Shown here piece after piece: positions 10,469 through 20,419 of a stretch of DNA of 64,000 nt. Below the pieces are notes generated by a model, which had not been told where the DNA came from, made no database searches, and was given only the letters and a program-made list of their open reading frames with translations. Source of the DNA: Clostridia bacterium (lineage in GTDB: Bacteria; Bacillota; Clostridia; UMGS1840; HGM11507); contig JAFQLQ010000002.1 in NCBI GenBank assembly GCA_017414505.1, positions 1 to 64,000 on the forward strand, given 5' to 3'. Position numbers and translations under genes: made by a program. The number at the start of each line of letters is the position of its first letter. The first letter of the stretch is position 1.

Positions 10469-10556
10469 AAAAATTCACTTCTCCTTTTATTATCAATGCT
10501 TCGGTAATATTTTTATACCATCTGCTTTTTAAAATTTCTTGTTCAAACAACTAAAA

Positions 10557-10585
10557 ATTATAACACGATATATTTAAAAAGTCAA
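10557..10585 (-). promoter_or_regulatory. sigma-A promoter of ychF
   Basis: On the minus strand TTGACT (10580-10585), a 17-base spacer and TATAAT (10557-10562), with TGT just before the -10 box. The leader is about 85 bases and no stable hairpin was seen in it. Confidence 0.75.
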
Positions 10586-10613
10586 TTAATTACAGAAAAT
10601 TACTTGTTTTTTA

Positions 10614-12350
10614 CTAAATAATATTTTCCTGAGTTGATACCTGGTTAGCTTCTGTCGGAAGCGTGACAATTGTACGTAATCCGGAACTGTCGGATTCGTA
10701 ATGCAACCCGTAACCTTCGCCGAATATTAAAGCCAGACGTTGGTTGATATTATATATTCCAAGCCCTCTGCGTTCGGATTTATTAGTGCTTTCTTCGTGT
10801 TGTAAGTGTTCGTTTAATATATCCGAATCAATTTTATTTTTATCCTGAATTGTTATTGCTGCAGCGCCATCACTTAAGGCTGCGCTTACTTTGATATGTA
10901 TATTCTGTTCATTCAATCCGTAATCACAATGAAAAATTGAGTTTTCTATAAGTGGCTGGATTGTAAGTTTTGGCATTTTTATGTTTAAAAATTCATCAGG
11001 AATTTCGTATTCAACAACAACTTCGTTATTATACCTGAAATTCTGAATAGCGACAAATTTTTCAGAAATAGCGAGTTCTTCCGAAAGTGAAACAAGAGTT
11101 TCGGGAGAATTAATTCCATATCTTAACATATCAACTAGATTTGAAATTGTTTCTGAAATTTCGTAATCGCCTTTCATAAGAGATATAGCACTTATACTAT
11201 TAAGAACATTGTATGTAAAATGAGGATTTATCTGTGATTGAAGCATTTTGTAATAACTTTTTCTGCTTTTTATCATAGCCTCATTTACTCTGTCAAGCAT
11301 AATATTATGGCTCTGATAAAGAAGTGTGATTTCAGGAACCATTTTCTGCTGTTCCGAATGTGGAATTTTCTCTTTTTTTAAAAGATGCTGTGTCATTTTT
11401 TCAATAGGCATAATAATACCTGTATAAACATACAAGTGAAGAATTACACCGAGAATCAACAATAAAGCAAGCATTATAAGTGTTATAAAAAACTGTACAT
11501 AATATGAAAAATTAACGCTTTTTTTCGGAATATGTGTACTTAATTTTAAACCGGGATAAATACTCGAAGTGTATGTAAAATCGTTTGAGGCATTTTCAAC
11601 ACCACCGGGAGCATTAGAATAAATGATATTATCGTTAAAAAAAAGTGTTACAGAATACTGTGGGTATAAGTCGCTTAATTTCAGCTGATTAAGAAGGGAT
11701 GCAAGGTCAAATGAAATATAAAAAACACTCGTAGGATGAATATCAACATCACTTCCTTTGATAATTTTTTGATATACATTACGGGCGTAGCATAAAATAT
11801 CACGACCAAGTACATTTTCAACCCATATATATGCATCCACGCTATCTTTCATATTCTGAAACCATTCTAAAGTTTTAATGCTGTTGGCTGCGTATATACC
11901 AAATGAATTCGGATGTGAGGAAATATCAAAAACAGTATGATATTCAGGTGCAACATAGGTAATGGGCATACTGTCTAAAAGAAAAAGGAAAGAGTTGTTG
12001 TAAGCAGTTTCTGTAATGTTGGTTCCAACCAGAGTACGAAGCTTTAGATTCATAGTGTTGAATGTTTTTGAATCTGTAATTAAATCGTTGGTTACGATGT
12101 GAGCAGGAGTAAAAAGATATTCGCTGTCTGACTCAATTAAATTAATTAACGAATCCACACGACTAAGCAGGGAAGAAAGATTCAGGGTATCATTATCAAT
12201 AATAAGTGATGTCATTTCCTGTGATGAATTTTTTGATTCATAGGCATAAAAAATACCTATAACACCCTGAATCAGCATAGCGATACCTAAAAGTGTAATA
12301 ACTATACTGAAAACAATACGGGTTCTTGCCTTATAAAAAAAACGAAACAT
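10614..12350 (-). CDS. YesM/LytS-type sensor histidine kinase
   Basis: A 578-residue membrane kinase. A transmembrane helix (about 12-35) is followed by an extracellular sensor region of about 250 residues, a second helix (about 280-305) and a HAMP-like linker. The His_kinase domain has the phospho-accepting His377 in QINPHFTYN, and the HATPase domain has PLIENSIFH and the glycine box GLGIYNINQRL. Kinases of this type detect extracellular carbohydrate and phosphorylate AraC-type regulators. It diverges from the ABC-transporter operon that encodes a matching response regulator at 15926, so the two almost certainly form a pair. The kinase being separate from its regulator and on the opposite strand lets it be expressed independently. 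The ligand is unknown. Confidence 0.92.
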   Translation of the reverse strand: MFRFFYKARTRIVFSIVITLLGIAMLIQGVIGIFYAYESKNSSQEMTSLIIDNDTLNLSSLLSRVDSLINLIESDSEYLFTPAHIVTNDLITDSKTFNTMNLKLRTLVGTNITETAYNNSFLFLLDSMPITYVAPEYHTVFDISSHPNSFGIYAANSIKTLEWFQNMKDSVDAYIWVENVLGRDILCYARNVYQKIIKGSDVDIHPTSVFYISFDLASLLNQLKLSDLYPQYSVTLFFNDNIIYSNAPGGVENASNDFTYTSSIYPGLKLSTHIPKKSVNFSYYVQFFITLIMLALLLILGVILHLYVYTGIIMPIEKMTQHLLKKEKIPHSEQQKMVPEITLLYQSHNIMLDRVNEAMIKSRKSYYKMLQSQINPHFTYNVLNSISAISLMKGDYEISETISNLVDMLRYGINSPETLVSLSEELAISEKFVAIQNFRYNNEVVVEYEIPDEFLNIKMPKLTIQPLIENSIFHCDYGLNEQNIHIKVSAALSDGAAAITIQDKNKIDSDILNEHLQHEESTNKSERRGLGIYNINQRLALIFGEGYGLHYESDSSGLRTIVTLPTEANQVSTQENII

Positions 12351-12380
12351 AACTTCACCTTCTTTTTTCTAAACATAAAA

Positions 12381-12409
12381 ATTATAGCATAATCTGTTTG
12401 AAAAAGCAA
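12381..12409 (-). promoter_or_regulatory. Promoter of the sensor kinase gene
   Basis: On the minus strand TTGCTT (12404-12409), 17 bases and TATAAT (12381-12386), with TGC in front as an extended -10. The -35 box is weak, but the extended -10 compensates. Confidence 0.55.
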
Positions 12410-12480
12410 TAATGATTGAACTGTTTCGGACAAAACCTTTAAAAATGTCGAAAAATTGATAGTATCACGAAAATTTATGA

Positions 12481-12509
12481 TTGCAGTAAATTTGAGAAAA
12501 TGTTATAAT
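12481..12509 (+). promoter_or_regulatory. Promoter of the transporter/polysaccharide operon
   Basis: TGT-TATAAT (12501-12509) is an extended -10 box. The hexamer at 17-base spacing (TTGCAG, 12481-12486) is a poor -35, which fits a promoter that needs an activator such as the AraC-type regulator at 15926. It lies 24 bases before the first gene's ATG. Confidence 0.5.
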
Positions 12510-12533
12510 TTATGTAATTAGGAGGTTTTTAAA

Positions 12534-13469
12534 ATGGGAAGACAATTAAAACGAGACTCGCTTATTAGCAATACTTGCAAACATAAGGGCTTGCTTATGA
12601 TGGCCATCCCGGGTTTTGCAATGATGCTTTTGTTTTCTTATATGCCAATGGTGGGACTTCTTGCGGCATTTAAGGAATATGATTACACGTTGGGACTCTT
12701 AGGCAGTGAATGGTGCGGATTTGAAAATTTCAGACTGCTGTTGGAATCAAAGGATATCACTATCCGTATTGTAAGAAATACAGTTTTATACTGGTGCTTA
12801 CTTACTACAGTAGGAACTATTATGAATGTCGGAATTGCCATTTTGATATACGAATGTACTGCAAACAAGTTCGGAAAATATTCGCATATGATTATGATTT
12901 TCCCCACATTTGTTTCGTGGATTTCGGTTTCTTACATAGCAAAAGCTTTTCTTAATGATGGAAACGGTATGATTAACAATATACTTTCTACATTTGGAAT
13001 GACAGAGATATCATGGTATCTTACTCCGAAATTCTGGCCGATTATCTTGCTTGTGGTTCACGTGTGGAAAAACTGCGGATACGGTTCTGTAATTTATTTA
13101 TCTGCGCTTGCAGGTATAGACCCCTCGTTGTTTGAAGCCGCTGAAATAGACGGTGCATCAAAACCACAGAAAATACGTTTTATTACATTACCTATGCTTA
13201 AATCTATGGTAAGTATTAATATCTTGCTGGCACTTGGTGGAATTATGCACTCCAACACAGGTTTGTTTTATCAGGTTACCAGAAATACAGGTATTTTATA
13301 TTCAACAACTCAAACTATTGATGCTTATGTTATGAATGCACTTAGCTCAGGAAGTGACCTTGGCAGCACAGCAGCGGTTACATTATTCCAGTCAGTAATT
13401 GGTTGCATTATGGTTGTATCAGTAAATTGGCTTGTACGCAGAAAGGATGAAGACAATGCTTTGTTCTAA
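12534..13469 (+). CDS. ABC sugar transporter permease, LplB type
   Basis: A 311-residue inner-membrane permease with six predicted transmembrane segments. The ATPase-contacting EAA loop reads EAAEIDGASKPQKIRFITLP (about 201-220). This is the first of two permeases of the LplB/YtcP group that import oligosaccharides, often uronic-acid-containing ones. AGGAGG is placed ideally before the ATG. The gene overlaps the next permease by 14 bases, so translation is probably coupled. No ATP-binding subunit is encoded in the cluster. Transporters of this group commonly use a shared MsmX-like ATPase encoded elsewhere. Confidence 0.92.
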   Translation: MGRQLKRDSLISNTCKHKGLLMMAIPGFAMMLLFSYMPMVGLLAAFKEYDYTLGLLGSEWCGFENFRLLLESKDITIRIVRNTVLYWCLLTTVGTIMNVGIAILIYECTANKFGKYSHMIMIFPTFVSWISVSYIAKAFLNDGNGMINNILSTFGMTEISWYLTPKFWPIILLVVHVWKNCGYGSVIYLSALAGIDPSLFEAAEIDGASKPQKIRFITLPMLKSMVSINILLALGGIMHSNTGLFYQVTRNTGILYSTTQTIDAYVMNALSSGSDLGSTAAVTLFQSVIGCIMVVSVNWLVRRKDEDNALF

Positions 13470-14391
13470 TATTCAGACATCGGCATCAGTAAAAAACAAA
13501 AAAATAAAAAGAGTAACATTTTCTCAATTGTTATTGCGTATGTTTATAGGCATAGTGGCGTTGATTTGTGTATTGCCGGTTGTACTTATAGTTATTGTTG
13601 CATTCAGCAGCGAATCAAGTGTAGCTGAAATAGGATTCAGTTATATACCCAAAGAATGGTCTTTTGAAGCCTGCAGATACGTGCTTAAATTTTCAGACCA
13701 GTTAATTCGTGCTTATGGTATAACCATCTGGGAAACTGTATTCGGAAGCTTGCTAACGGTTTTTATAACAAGTATGTTTGCTTATGTTTTAAGCCGCAGG
13801 GATTTTAAATTAAACAAATATCTTACCAAATTTGTAATTTTTACAACCTTGTTTAGTGGTGGTATGCTTGGTTCTTATCTTATAAATACCAATATTTACG
13901 GTTTAAAAAACAATCTTCTTGTTTTGATTCTTCCGCATTGTGTTACTGCGTGGAACACCGTAGTTATGAGAACTTTTGTACGTTCAAATGTACCTCAGGC
14001 TCTTATAGAATCTGCCGAAATTGACGGTGCAGGAGAAATTTATACATTCTTTAAAATTGTAATGCCGATAATGGTTCCCGTTATGGCATCTATTGGATTT
14101 ATGAGTGCCGTTTCTCACTGGAATGAATGGCAGACGGCTTATCTTTATCTCGATAGCGAAAACTATTCTACATTACAGCTGGTTCTTATAAAAATTGAGA
14201 AAGATATCGACTTTCTTAGAAAAAATTCCGGAACGCTGTCTACCGAGGATATTCTTGCACTTAAAGACATTCCTTCGGAGTCTGCAAGAATGGCTATTTT
14301 GCTTTTCTCAATTGCTCCTATTATGATTGCTTATCCGTTCTTCCAGAAATATTTTATCAAGGGAATAACTGTAGGTTCGGTAAAAGGTTAA
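13456..14391 (+). CDS. ABC sugar transporter permease, YtcP/LplC type
   Basis: A 311-residue membrane permease and partner of the preceding gene, with six helices and the EAA loop ESAEIDGAGEIYTFFKIVMP. The family C-terminal ending FFQKYFIKGITVGSVKG is present and typical of YtcP-type subunits. The ATG at 13456 is preferred because GAAAGG ends 9 bases upstream. An in-frame ATG at 13447 is too close to that site, and a TTG at 13432 lies before it. The gene is followed by a small hairpin and the solute-binding lipoprotein. It acts with the first permease to form the membrane channel of the oligosaccharide importer. Confidence 0.92.
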   Translation: MLCSNIQTSASVKNKKIKRVTFSQLLLRMFIGIVALICVLPVVLIVIVAFSSESSVAEIGFSYIPKEWSFEACRYVLKFSDQLIRAYGITIWETVFGSLLTVFITSMFAYVLSRRDFKLNKYLTKFVIFTTLFSGGMLGSYLINTNIYGLKNNLLVLILPHCVTAWNTVVMRTFVRSNVPQALIESAEIDGAGEIYTFFKIVMPIMVPVMASIGFMSAVSHWNEWQTAYLYLDSENYSTLQLVLIKIEKDIDFLRKNSGTLSTEDILALKDIPSESARMAILLFSIAPIMIAYPFFQKYFIKGITVGSVKG

Positions 14392-14407
14392 TTTAAAATT
14401 AAATAAA

Positions 14408-14428
14408 TGCCTTATGATAAAAAAGGCA
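14408..14428 (+). promoter_or_regulatory. Small intercistronic hairpin before the binding-protein gene
   Basis: TGCCTT (14408-14413) pairs with AAGGCA (14423-14428) across a 9-base loop, just before the ribosome binding site of the solute-binding protein. It lacks a T run and is not a terminator. Such hairpins can protect the downstream mRNA and so raise binding-protein output, but the short stem makes this tentative. Confidence 0.3.
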
Positions 14429-14443
14429 GAAAGGAAATATATT

Positions 14444-15901
14444 ATGAATAAGTTTATTAAAGGTTTGAGTGCTGTACTGGTTGTATCTATGCTTGCAACA
14501 GGACTTAGCGCATGTAAAAAGGAAGCTGAAAAAACTACAGAAACAAGCAATAACGGTTCAAGTGATACGCTGAAAATATTTTTCAGATGGAAAAACAGAC
14601 CGGATTGCCAGCTTGTAGCAGAAGAATTAAGTAAAATAACAAGAGAAAGAATTGGTGTTGACGTTGAATTTAATTTCGGATACAACAGCGATAAGGTTTC
14701 TCTTATGCTTGCATCAAATGAACCAATGGATATAGGTATGGAAGCATATGCTACAATTATAGACCGTGCAAGAAAAAATGCTTATGTTGACATAACAGAC
14801 AAAGTCAGAAATGAATATAAAGATTTGTATAATGCCATTCCCGAAGAACTGTGGGAAGGTTCAAAAATTGACGGAAGAAATTACGCTGTTCCTACATACA
14901 AGGAATTTGCTGAACAGTGGACTGTTCTTGTAGACAAACAGGTTCTTGCAGATAACAATATTGATTATACAACAATGGATGAGCTTAAAGATGTTGAACC
15001 TATTCTGGAAGCTTTGAAAAAAGATCCTGAAAGAGCAGGCTTTGAAATTCTTTCAACTTCAACAACTCACATGAATCTTGTTCTTAAAAACAAATATGAT
15101 ATTGTTGTAGAAGAGTTTGTTATCAAACGTGACGAAGGTGAAAAAATTGTTCACTTTATGGAAACTCCTGAATATAAGGAATACGTTTATATGATGCGTG
15201 ACTGGTACAACAAAGGTTATATTGCAAAAGATATTACAACAAGAACTGACTATACTTCATTCCATAATGCAGGCAAAGCAGGTATGACCTTCCTTTCTTA
15301 TCATCCCTATGCAGAAGTAACTCTTGGGTTTGCCAATAATGCAGATTACCAAACAATTCATGTATCTCCTATTACAAAATCCAATACAAGTATGATGGCT
15401 ACACCTTTTGGTATCTATTCAAAATCTAAAAATGTAGACAAATGTCTTGAATTTTTACAGTTGTGGAATACCGAACCTCAGGTTAAAAATATGATTACCT
15501 ACGGTATCGAAGGCAAACATTACGACCTGGTTAACGGTAAGGTAAGAAGAAGAGAGGGTGCTCTTGACCTTTATAAAAATGATAACTCCGCTACTGGTAA
15601 TATGATGATAAGCTATTTACTTGAAGACGAGCCGGATGATAAATATGAACAGTTTGATATATTTAACAAATCTGCAATAGAAGCTTGCAATTTAGGTTTC
15701 GCTCCTGATACAAGTTCCATTATGAGTAAAATAGCTGCATGTGAAAATGTTATAAGTGAATACAATCCTCTTCTTTGTTGTGGAGCTGTTGATCCGGATC
15801 AGTATCTTGAGAGTATGATTCAGGGATTGAAAGGTGCAGGGGTAGACAAGGTTAAAGAAGAACTTCAAAGACAGTATGACGAATGGAAGAAAAATAAATA
15901 A
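14444..15901 (+). CDS. Extracellular solute-binding lipoprotein of the ABC importer
   Basis: A 485-residue lipoprotein. The signal peptide ends in a lipobox (GLSAC, lipidated Cys near residue 24), followed by a Ser/Thr/Asn/Glu-rich tether. The fold pattern is a family 1 sugar-binding protein, with LKIFFRWKNRP opening the first lobe and a long C-terminal lobe ending in IKGLKGAGVDKVKEEL-type helices. It captures oligosaccharides outside the membrane and hands them to the two permeases. The ATG at 14444 was chosen because AGAAAGGA lies 7 bases upstream; the in-frame ATG at 14414 sits inside a hairpin. The ligand cannot be named from sequence, though the surrounding genes suggest an unsaturated uronic-acid oligosaccharide. 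Confidence 0.92.
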   Translation: MNKFIKGLSAVLVVSMLATGLSACKKEAEKTTETSNNGSSDTLKIFFRWKNRPDCQLVAEELSKITRERIGVDVEFNFGYNSDKVSLMLASNEPMDIGMEAYATIIDRARKNAYVDITDKVRNEYKDLYNAIPEELWEGSKIDGRNYAVPTYKEFAEQWTVLVDKQVLADNNIDYTTMDELKDVEPILEALKKDPERAGFEILSTSTTHMNLVLKNKYDIVVEEFVIKRDEGEKIVHFMETPEYKEYVYMMRDWYNKGYIAKDITTRTDYTSFHNAGKAGMTFLSYHPYAEVTLGFANNADYQTIHVSPITKSNTSMMATPFGIYSKSKNVDKCLEFLQLWNTEPQVKNMITYGIEGKHYDLVNGKVRRREGALDLYKNDNSATGNMMISYLLEDEPDDKYEQFDIFNKSAIEACNLGFAPDTSSIMSKIAACENVISEYNPLLCCGAVDPDQYLESMIQGLKGAGVDKVKEELQRQYDEWKKNK

Positions 15902-15925
15902 TCTTTTTAAAAAGAAGGTAGAAGA

Positions 15926-17005
15926 ATGTTAAAGGCTTTAATTGTTGATGACGATATGGCTGTAGAACAATGCTTCCGGCAACTTATAAAGTGGGAAGAA
16001 TTGGGTTATGATAAGCCTTATGTGGCATTCAATGGAAAAGATGCATATGATATTGCAACAACCAACGAAATGGATGTTATTATATGTGACTTGAAGATGC
16101 CTGTTATGGGCGGACTTGAACTTGTTAAAAAGTTAAGAGAACAGAATATTAAAGCTGAAATTATATTGCTTACTGCTTACGAAGATTTTTCAGTAGCACG
16201 TGAGGGCATTGGGCTTAAGATATACGATTATCTTCTCAAGCCCCTTGTGCTTAATACAATTAATAAACTTTCAGATGATTTGAAAATGATTGCAACAAAG
16301 AAACAGTTATACGAATGGGTACAGGCTTTGCTAAAAGATGAATACAACAACGAATTGTTAACTGCTTTTGAGCAATATAATCAGGATTATCTGAATGAAA
16401 TATTTGAAAAAATTTCTGAAAGCAGAAATTTCCGGGTAGATTACCATTTACTTCAACTTGTTTATACAAAGCTTATTGATGTATTATGTATATATCTTAA
16501 AAAAATGGGATTCAGCGATGAAGCTGTTAAAAACAACAGAGATTCTCTGCTTCACAAAATAGGAACAATTCAATCTCATCAGGAAATTCTTGCATATCTT
16601 CAGGATAAGATTTTGAGTTTTATAAAGAAAACACATCAGTTTGGAGAATGTGATATCAACGCACAAAGAGTTGCAAAAATAAAGAAATATATAAACGAAA
16701 ATTACCATATTTTTGATTTTAGTATTTCGGATATTTCCGACGAATTCAATTTTTCAAAGGATCACTTAAACAGAATTTTCAAAAGTGTTGAAGGGATAAC
16801 TGTAAGTAAATATATTACTCAGCTTAAAATGGAAAGAGCAAGATTTCTGGTTGTAAAAACCGATAAATCATTCAGTGAAATCGCTGAAGAGGTCGGATAC
16901 CGTTCACTAAGTTATTTTACAAGCTCATTTAAATCCTTTTTCAACATAACTCCAAGTGGTTTGCGGGAAAAACATATGGATATAGAGCGGGATTTTAAAG
17001 AATAA
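15926..17005 (+). CDS. Response regulator, YesN/AraC type
   Basis: A 359-residue DNA-binding regulator. The receiver domain (1-120) has the acidic pocket VDDD (7-10), the phospho-acceptor Asp55 in ICDLKMP and the conserved Lys106 in YDYLLKP. A central linker (about 125-240) leads to a C-terminal pair of AraC helix-turn-helix motifs (about 250-350, FSISDISDEFNFSKDHLNRIFK and SFSEIAEEVGYRSLSYFTSSF). It is the likely partner of the divergent sensor kinase at 10614-12350 and the probable activator of this operon, including its own gene. ATG preceded by AGAAGG; gap of 24 bases to each neighbour. The target site is unknown; a candidate inverted repeat is at 34008. Confidence 0.93.
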   Translation: MLKALIVDDDMAVEQCFRQLIKWEELGYDKPYVAFNGKDAYDIATTNEMDVIICDLKMPVMGGLELVKKLREQNIKAEIILLTAYEDFSVAREGIGLKIYDYLLKPLVLNTINKLSDDLKMIATKKQLYEWVQALLKDEYNNELLTAFEQYNQDYLNEIFEKISESRNFRVDYHLLQLVYTKLIDVLCIYLKKMGFSDEAVKNNRDSLLHKIGTIQSHQEILAYLQDKILSFIKKTHQFGECDINAQRVAKIKKYINENYHIFDFSISDISDEFNFSKDHLNRIFKSVEGITVSKYITQLKMERARFLVVKTDKSFSEIAEEVGYRSLSYFTSSFKSFFNITPSGLREKHMDIERDFKE

Positions 17006-17029
17006 CATTTATAAAGGTAAGGTGATAAT

Positions 17030-20000
17030 ATGAAAATAACTCATAAGATTATGCTTCGGAGGAGTATTGCGTTGTTTTGCAGTATTCTTTTGGCCTTTTC
17101 AATTGTGCCCGTTATAGGAAATACAACGTTTGCAGCAGAAGAGGATGATGTAGAGGATGAAATCATATACTTAAAAGGCAATGATGACTATCTTTCTCTT
17201 GAAGCATATGATATACCTGAGGGGTCACCTGGATCTTTTTATACAGAGGCTGAAAACGGAATAACCTCTGATGGAATTATGAATGTAATTGAGGATGTGG
17301 ATGCCTCCGGAGAAAAGGGTATAGCGGCACCTCCCGGTGGGAGCAGAAGCGATGCCGAAGCTATAAAAAATGTTGATGCGCGTTATAGATTTAATGTTAC
17401 CAGTCCCGGGTTGTACAAAGTTTATATTCGTATGAAAACACCTGCAAAAACACAAAAATCAACACATTTTGCATTTGATGATAACAAATACCGCAGAGTT
17501 GATTACAGCACTACAATCGGTGATTATACATGGTTTACATCAAATTCAAACGACAGATATATGAAAAATCCAAATTATTCATATTTTACTGCGGCGTATC
17601 TGGATGAAGGCGTACATATTTTAAATGCCAAAGCTCGTCAAAACGGTCATATAATAGACTGTATTCTTATTACTAAACAAAGCTGGACTCCTGCCGGATT
17701 TGGTTCGCTTCCCGGTGAGCCTTATCGTCATACTAAAAACGAAATGGAAATTATTGAGTATGAAAACAGTCGTTCTAAACTTATTATAGATGGTAATAAA
17801 TGGTTGACTGACGTTTCTTTTAACAAAGTTGGCGGAGATTTTATGGTTCCCATGAGAAATCTGATGAATATTATGGGTGTTGAAGTAAAAATTCGTGATG
17901 ATCATTATCTTGCGTTTTATGACAGAAATTATATAAAAATATATATAAACAGTAATGAAGCAATAGTCAATGGACAAGAAATTAAAATGACAAAAGAAAG
18001 TTATTTATATGAAGATAATATATTGATGGTTCCGTTAAGTGCACTTCAACAGGCTTTTGATTTTGAATATAAATTTGAGGAAAATGTCAATACATTAAAT
18101 ATAACCACACACTTTCTTAATGAGGCTAATATACGCAAGGAGAGTAATGAAATCCTTGAAGTTGATCCATATCTTTATGGTGCTAACTTCAAGTTGAAAA
18201 TTGACCGCCCGAATGCAAAAGTAAAAATATGGCTTAAACGCCGTTTGGACAGTTTCTATGAAGGTCAATGGCAGGAATATACAAGAGAAAAGTTTAAAGG
18301 TGGCTGGAAAGGCAACGGCGGCAGTAAAATGGATTATTACTGGGGACAGATTTTTACCCCGGTTTATGAAAATGGCTATTTTAAAGGGGATTGCGGCAGC
18401 TTATATCGTGGCAGTGGCTACGATATGAAAGTCAGCGTAATAGACGGCGATTATACCGACACATTTATAATTGAAAAAGCTATACAAACTTTACCGCTTT
18501 CTTTCCGAGAATATACCGAGGATGAAGATTGGTTAGTAACAGGCGGTAAGCTTATTGCTATCCCAACTTTTGAAAACATCAGCTTTTATATTGACGAAGC
18601 TGATCCGGAAACAACTTGTAATGTTATGTTCAGAGAACAGGGAACTGCCGAGTGGAGAAATGCATATAAGCCATTTTTTGATACTCGTGTTACAGGCGGA
18701 CAGTATAGAGGAAGCATTGTTTATTTAAAAGAAGATACAAATTACGAAATAAAGGCAGAAATAAAGAAGAATGGCAACGTAATCCGAACAGAAACCACTT
18801 CCTGCCGCACATGGAAATCTGATGTTCCTGTTGCAAAAACAATTGATATTTCAGAAATTTATACTAACGGAAAAAACGAACCACTTGCCCTTATTAATAT
18901 CAAAGGAAGCGAAGATGGCTGGATTAAAATTAAAGGAGACGGAAAAACCGTTATAGACGCAGGACACGAATGGAAACAAAGCGTTTATCTTTCTGATTGT
19001 AAATATGTAATTCTTGAAGGTCTTACAGTAAAAGGCGGAGATAAATTTGGTATTAATATAGCTCGTGGTTGTGAAAATATAAGAGTTATTAACTGTGATG
19101 TATCCGGTTGGGGCGCTACAGGTGTGTTGAATCCGTGGCTAAAAGGATATATTATAGATGGAAACATTCGTAACCTTGACGGCGGAATACGCATCTGGAA
19201 TGCAAAAAACGTTGTTGTAGAACGTTGCTACATACACGACAGTATCGGAAGTACCAATCCGTGGAAATTCGGTGATACATCAACATTTGCCGATTACTGG
19301 ATACGTCAGCATCCTGCCGGAACTTGCGGAATGCTTCTTGGCGGTTCACAGGGATTGGTTATCAGATATAACGATATGAGCGGAAGTGACCAACATCGTT
19401 TTAACGATGTTATGGAATGTGAAATTAACGGCGGAAACTACGCAGGCCCGGGATTCGATTCGGATATATACGGCAATCTTTGGTATTGCAGTGAGGATGA
19501 TTCTTTCGAGGTTGACTCTTCCGGAAGAAATGTTCGTGTATACGAGAACCGTTCCGAACAGACCCTATGCGGAGTAAGTACCGCACCTACTAATTTAGGG
19601 CCATTATATATATACCGCAACCTGTTTACAAACAGAGGAACATCACAAAATGAAAACGATAATCCATCAATTAAAATTGATGGTGGAGAAGGTATGCAGT
19701 TTATCTTCAATAACACTATGAGTACCGAAATACGCAGCTCCGGTGTATTTTTACACGGCTTAAGCCGCAATAATATTACATTGCAGGCAAGAAACGGTGG
19801 TGGAGGCGAAGAAGAAATTGCTGATTATGATATAGTTACAGGTCAGGATAAAAAACCTTCGCCGGAATATGAGCCACACGGTTTCTTTGATCAGCCTAAA
19901 TATGAAAACTCACAGTTTGGTGATTACCGCCTTGCAAAAGGCAGTCTTGGAATTGATCAGGGTGAGCATCTTGATAATTTCAGTGATGTTGCAATTGGAG

Positions 20001-20392
20001 GAACTGATATCGGAGCCTTTGAAAAAGGTGGCAAATATAATTTCTTCCCGTACAGACCTGTTGATGCAAGTGCTGATAAATATTTTGTTAAAATTGATAA
20101 TAACAAAGAAGCAGAGGTAACCTTTAAGCTTGGAGAAGTTGAGGAAGGTCTTACATATAAAATTCATACCAATCTGCAAAATGAATTCCTGCAAATAGAA
20201 GGCAAAGATTGTGAATTGGAAGGAATCGCAGAATCAGGTAAGACTTATACAGTAAAAATAAAAGCTGATTTATCCGAACATTATATGTGGTTAAATAATA
20301 AAAAAATGTTTTTGAATGAGGGTAACGGTATGCTTTATTTAAGATTCAGTAATGGATTATCCGTACCGGTTACTGTTTATGTTGAAAAATAG
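17030..20392 (+). CDS. Secreted beta-helix protein with CBM6-like and stalk domains
   Basis: An 1120-residue exported protein with a signal peptide (about 1-36, FAAEE junction). Order of parts: a CBM6/CBM35-like beta-sandwich (about 65-235, FYTEAENG at the start and HIIDCILITK at the end), a copper-amine-oxidase N-terminal-like stalk (about 250-362), and two Fn3-like modules (about 370-490 and 505-605). A right-handed parallel beta-helix follows (about 630-960), with repeated N-rich turns such as VINCDVSGWG and VVERCYIHDS. A small C-terminal sandwich closes the protein. The beta-helix matches the pectate-lyase-like superfamily, but I cannot assign a lyase or hydrolase family or a catalytic triad. 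It is closely related to the next gene from the stalk onward. Probable role: surface breakdown of the locus polysaccharide. Confidence 0.82.
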   Translation: MKITHKIMLRRSIALFCSILLAFSIVPVIGNTTFAAEEDDVEDEIIYLKGNDDYLSLEAYDIPEGSPGSFYTEAENGITSDGIMNVIEDVDASGEKGIAAPPGGSRSDAEAIKNVDARYRFNVTSPGLYKVYIRMKTPAKTQKSTHFAFDDNKYRRVDYSTTIGDYTWFTSNSNDRYMKNPNYSYFTAAYLDEGVHILNAKARQNGHIIDCILITKQSWTPAGFGSLPGEPYRHTKNEMEIIEYENSRSKLIIDGNKWLTDVSFNKVGGDFMVPMRNLMNIMGVEVKIRDDHYLAFYDRNYIKIYINSNEAIVNGQEIKMTKESYLYEDNILMVPLSALQQAFDFEYKFEENVNTLNITTHFLNEANIRKESNEILEVDPYLYGANFKLKIDRPNAKVKIWLKRRLDSFYEGQWQEYTREKFKGGWKGNGGSKMDYYWGQIFTPVYENGYFKGDCGSLYRGSGYDMKVSVIDGDYTDTFIIEKAIQTLPLSFREYTEDEDWLVTGGKLIAIPTFENISFYIDEADPETTCNVMFREQGTAEWRNAYKPFFDTRVTGGQYRGSIVYLKEDTNYEIKAEIKKNGNVIRTETTSCRTWKSDVPVAKTIDISEIYTNGKNEPLALINIKGSEDGWIKIKGDGKTVIDAGHEWKQSVYLSDCKYVILEGLTVKGGDKFGINIARGCENIRVINCDVSGWGATGVLNPWLKGYIIDGNIRNLDGGIRIWNAKNVVVERCYIHDSIGSTNPWKFGDTSTFADYWIRQHPAGTCGMLLGGSQGLVIRYNDMSGSDQHRFNDVMECEINGGNYAGPGFDSDIYGNLWYCSEDDSFEVDSSGRNVRVYENRSEQTLCGVSTAPTNLGPLYIYRNLFTNRGTSQNENDNPSIKIDGGEGMQFIFNNTMSTEIRSSGVFLHGLSRNNITLQARNGGGGEEEIADYDIVTGQDKKPSPEYEPHGFFDQPKYENSQFGDYRLAKGSLGIDQGEHLDNFSDVAIGGTDIGAFEKGGKYNFFPYRPVDASADKYFVKIDNNKEAEVTFKLGEVEEGLTYKIHTNLQNEFLQIEGKDCELEGIAESGKTYTVKIKADLSEHYMWLNNKKMFLNEGNGMLYLRFSNGLSVPVTVYVEK

Positions 20393-20419
20393 TAATTGTA
20401 AAAAAAGGAGGAGCAAATA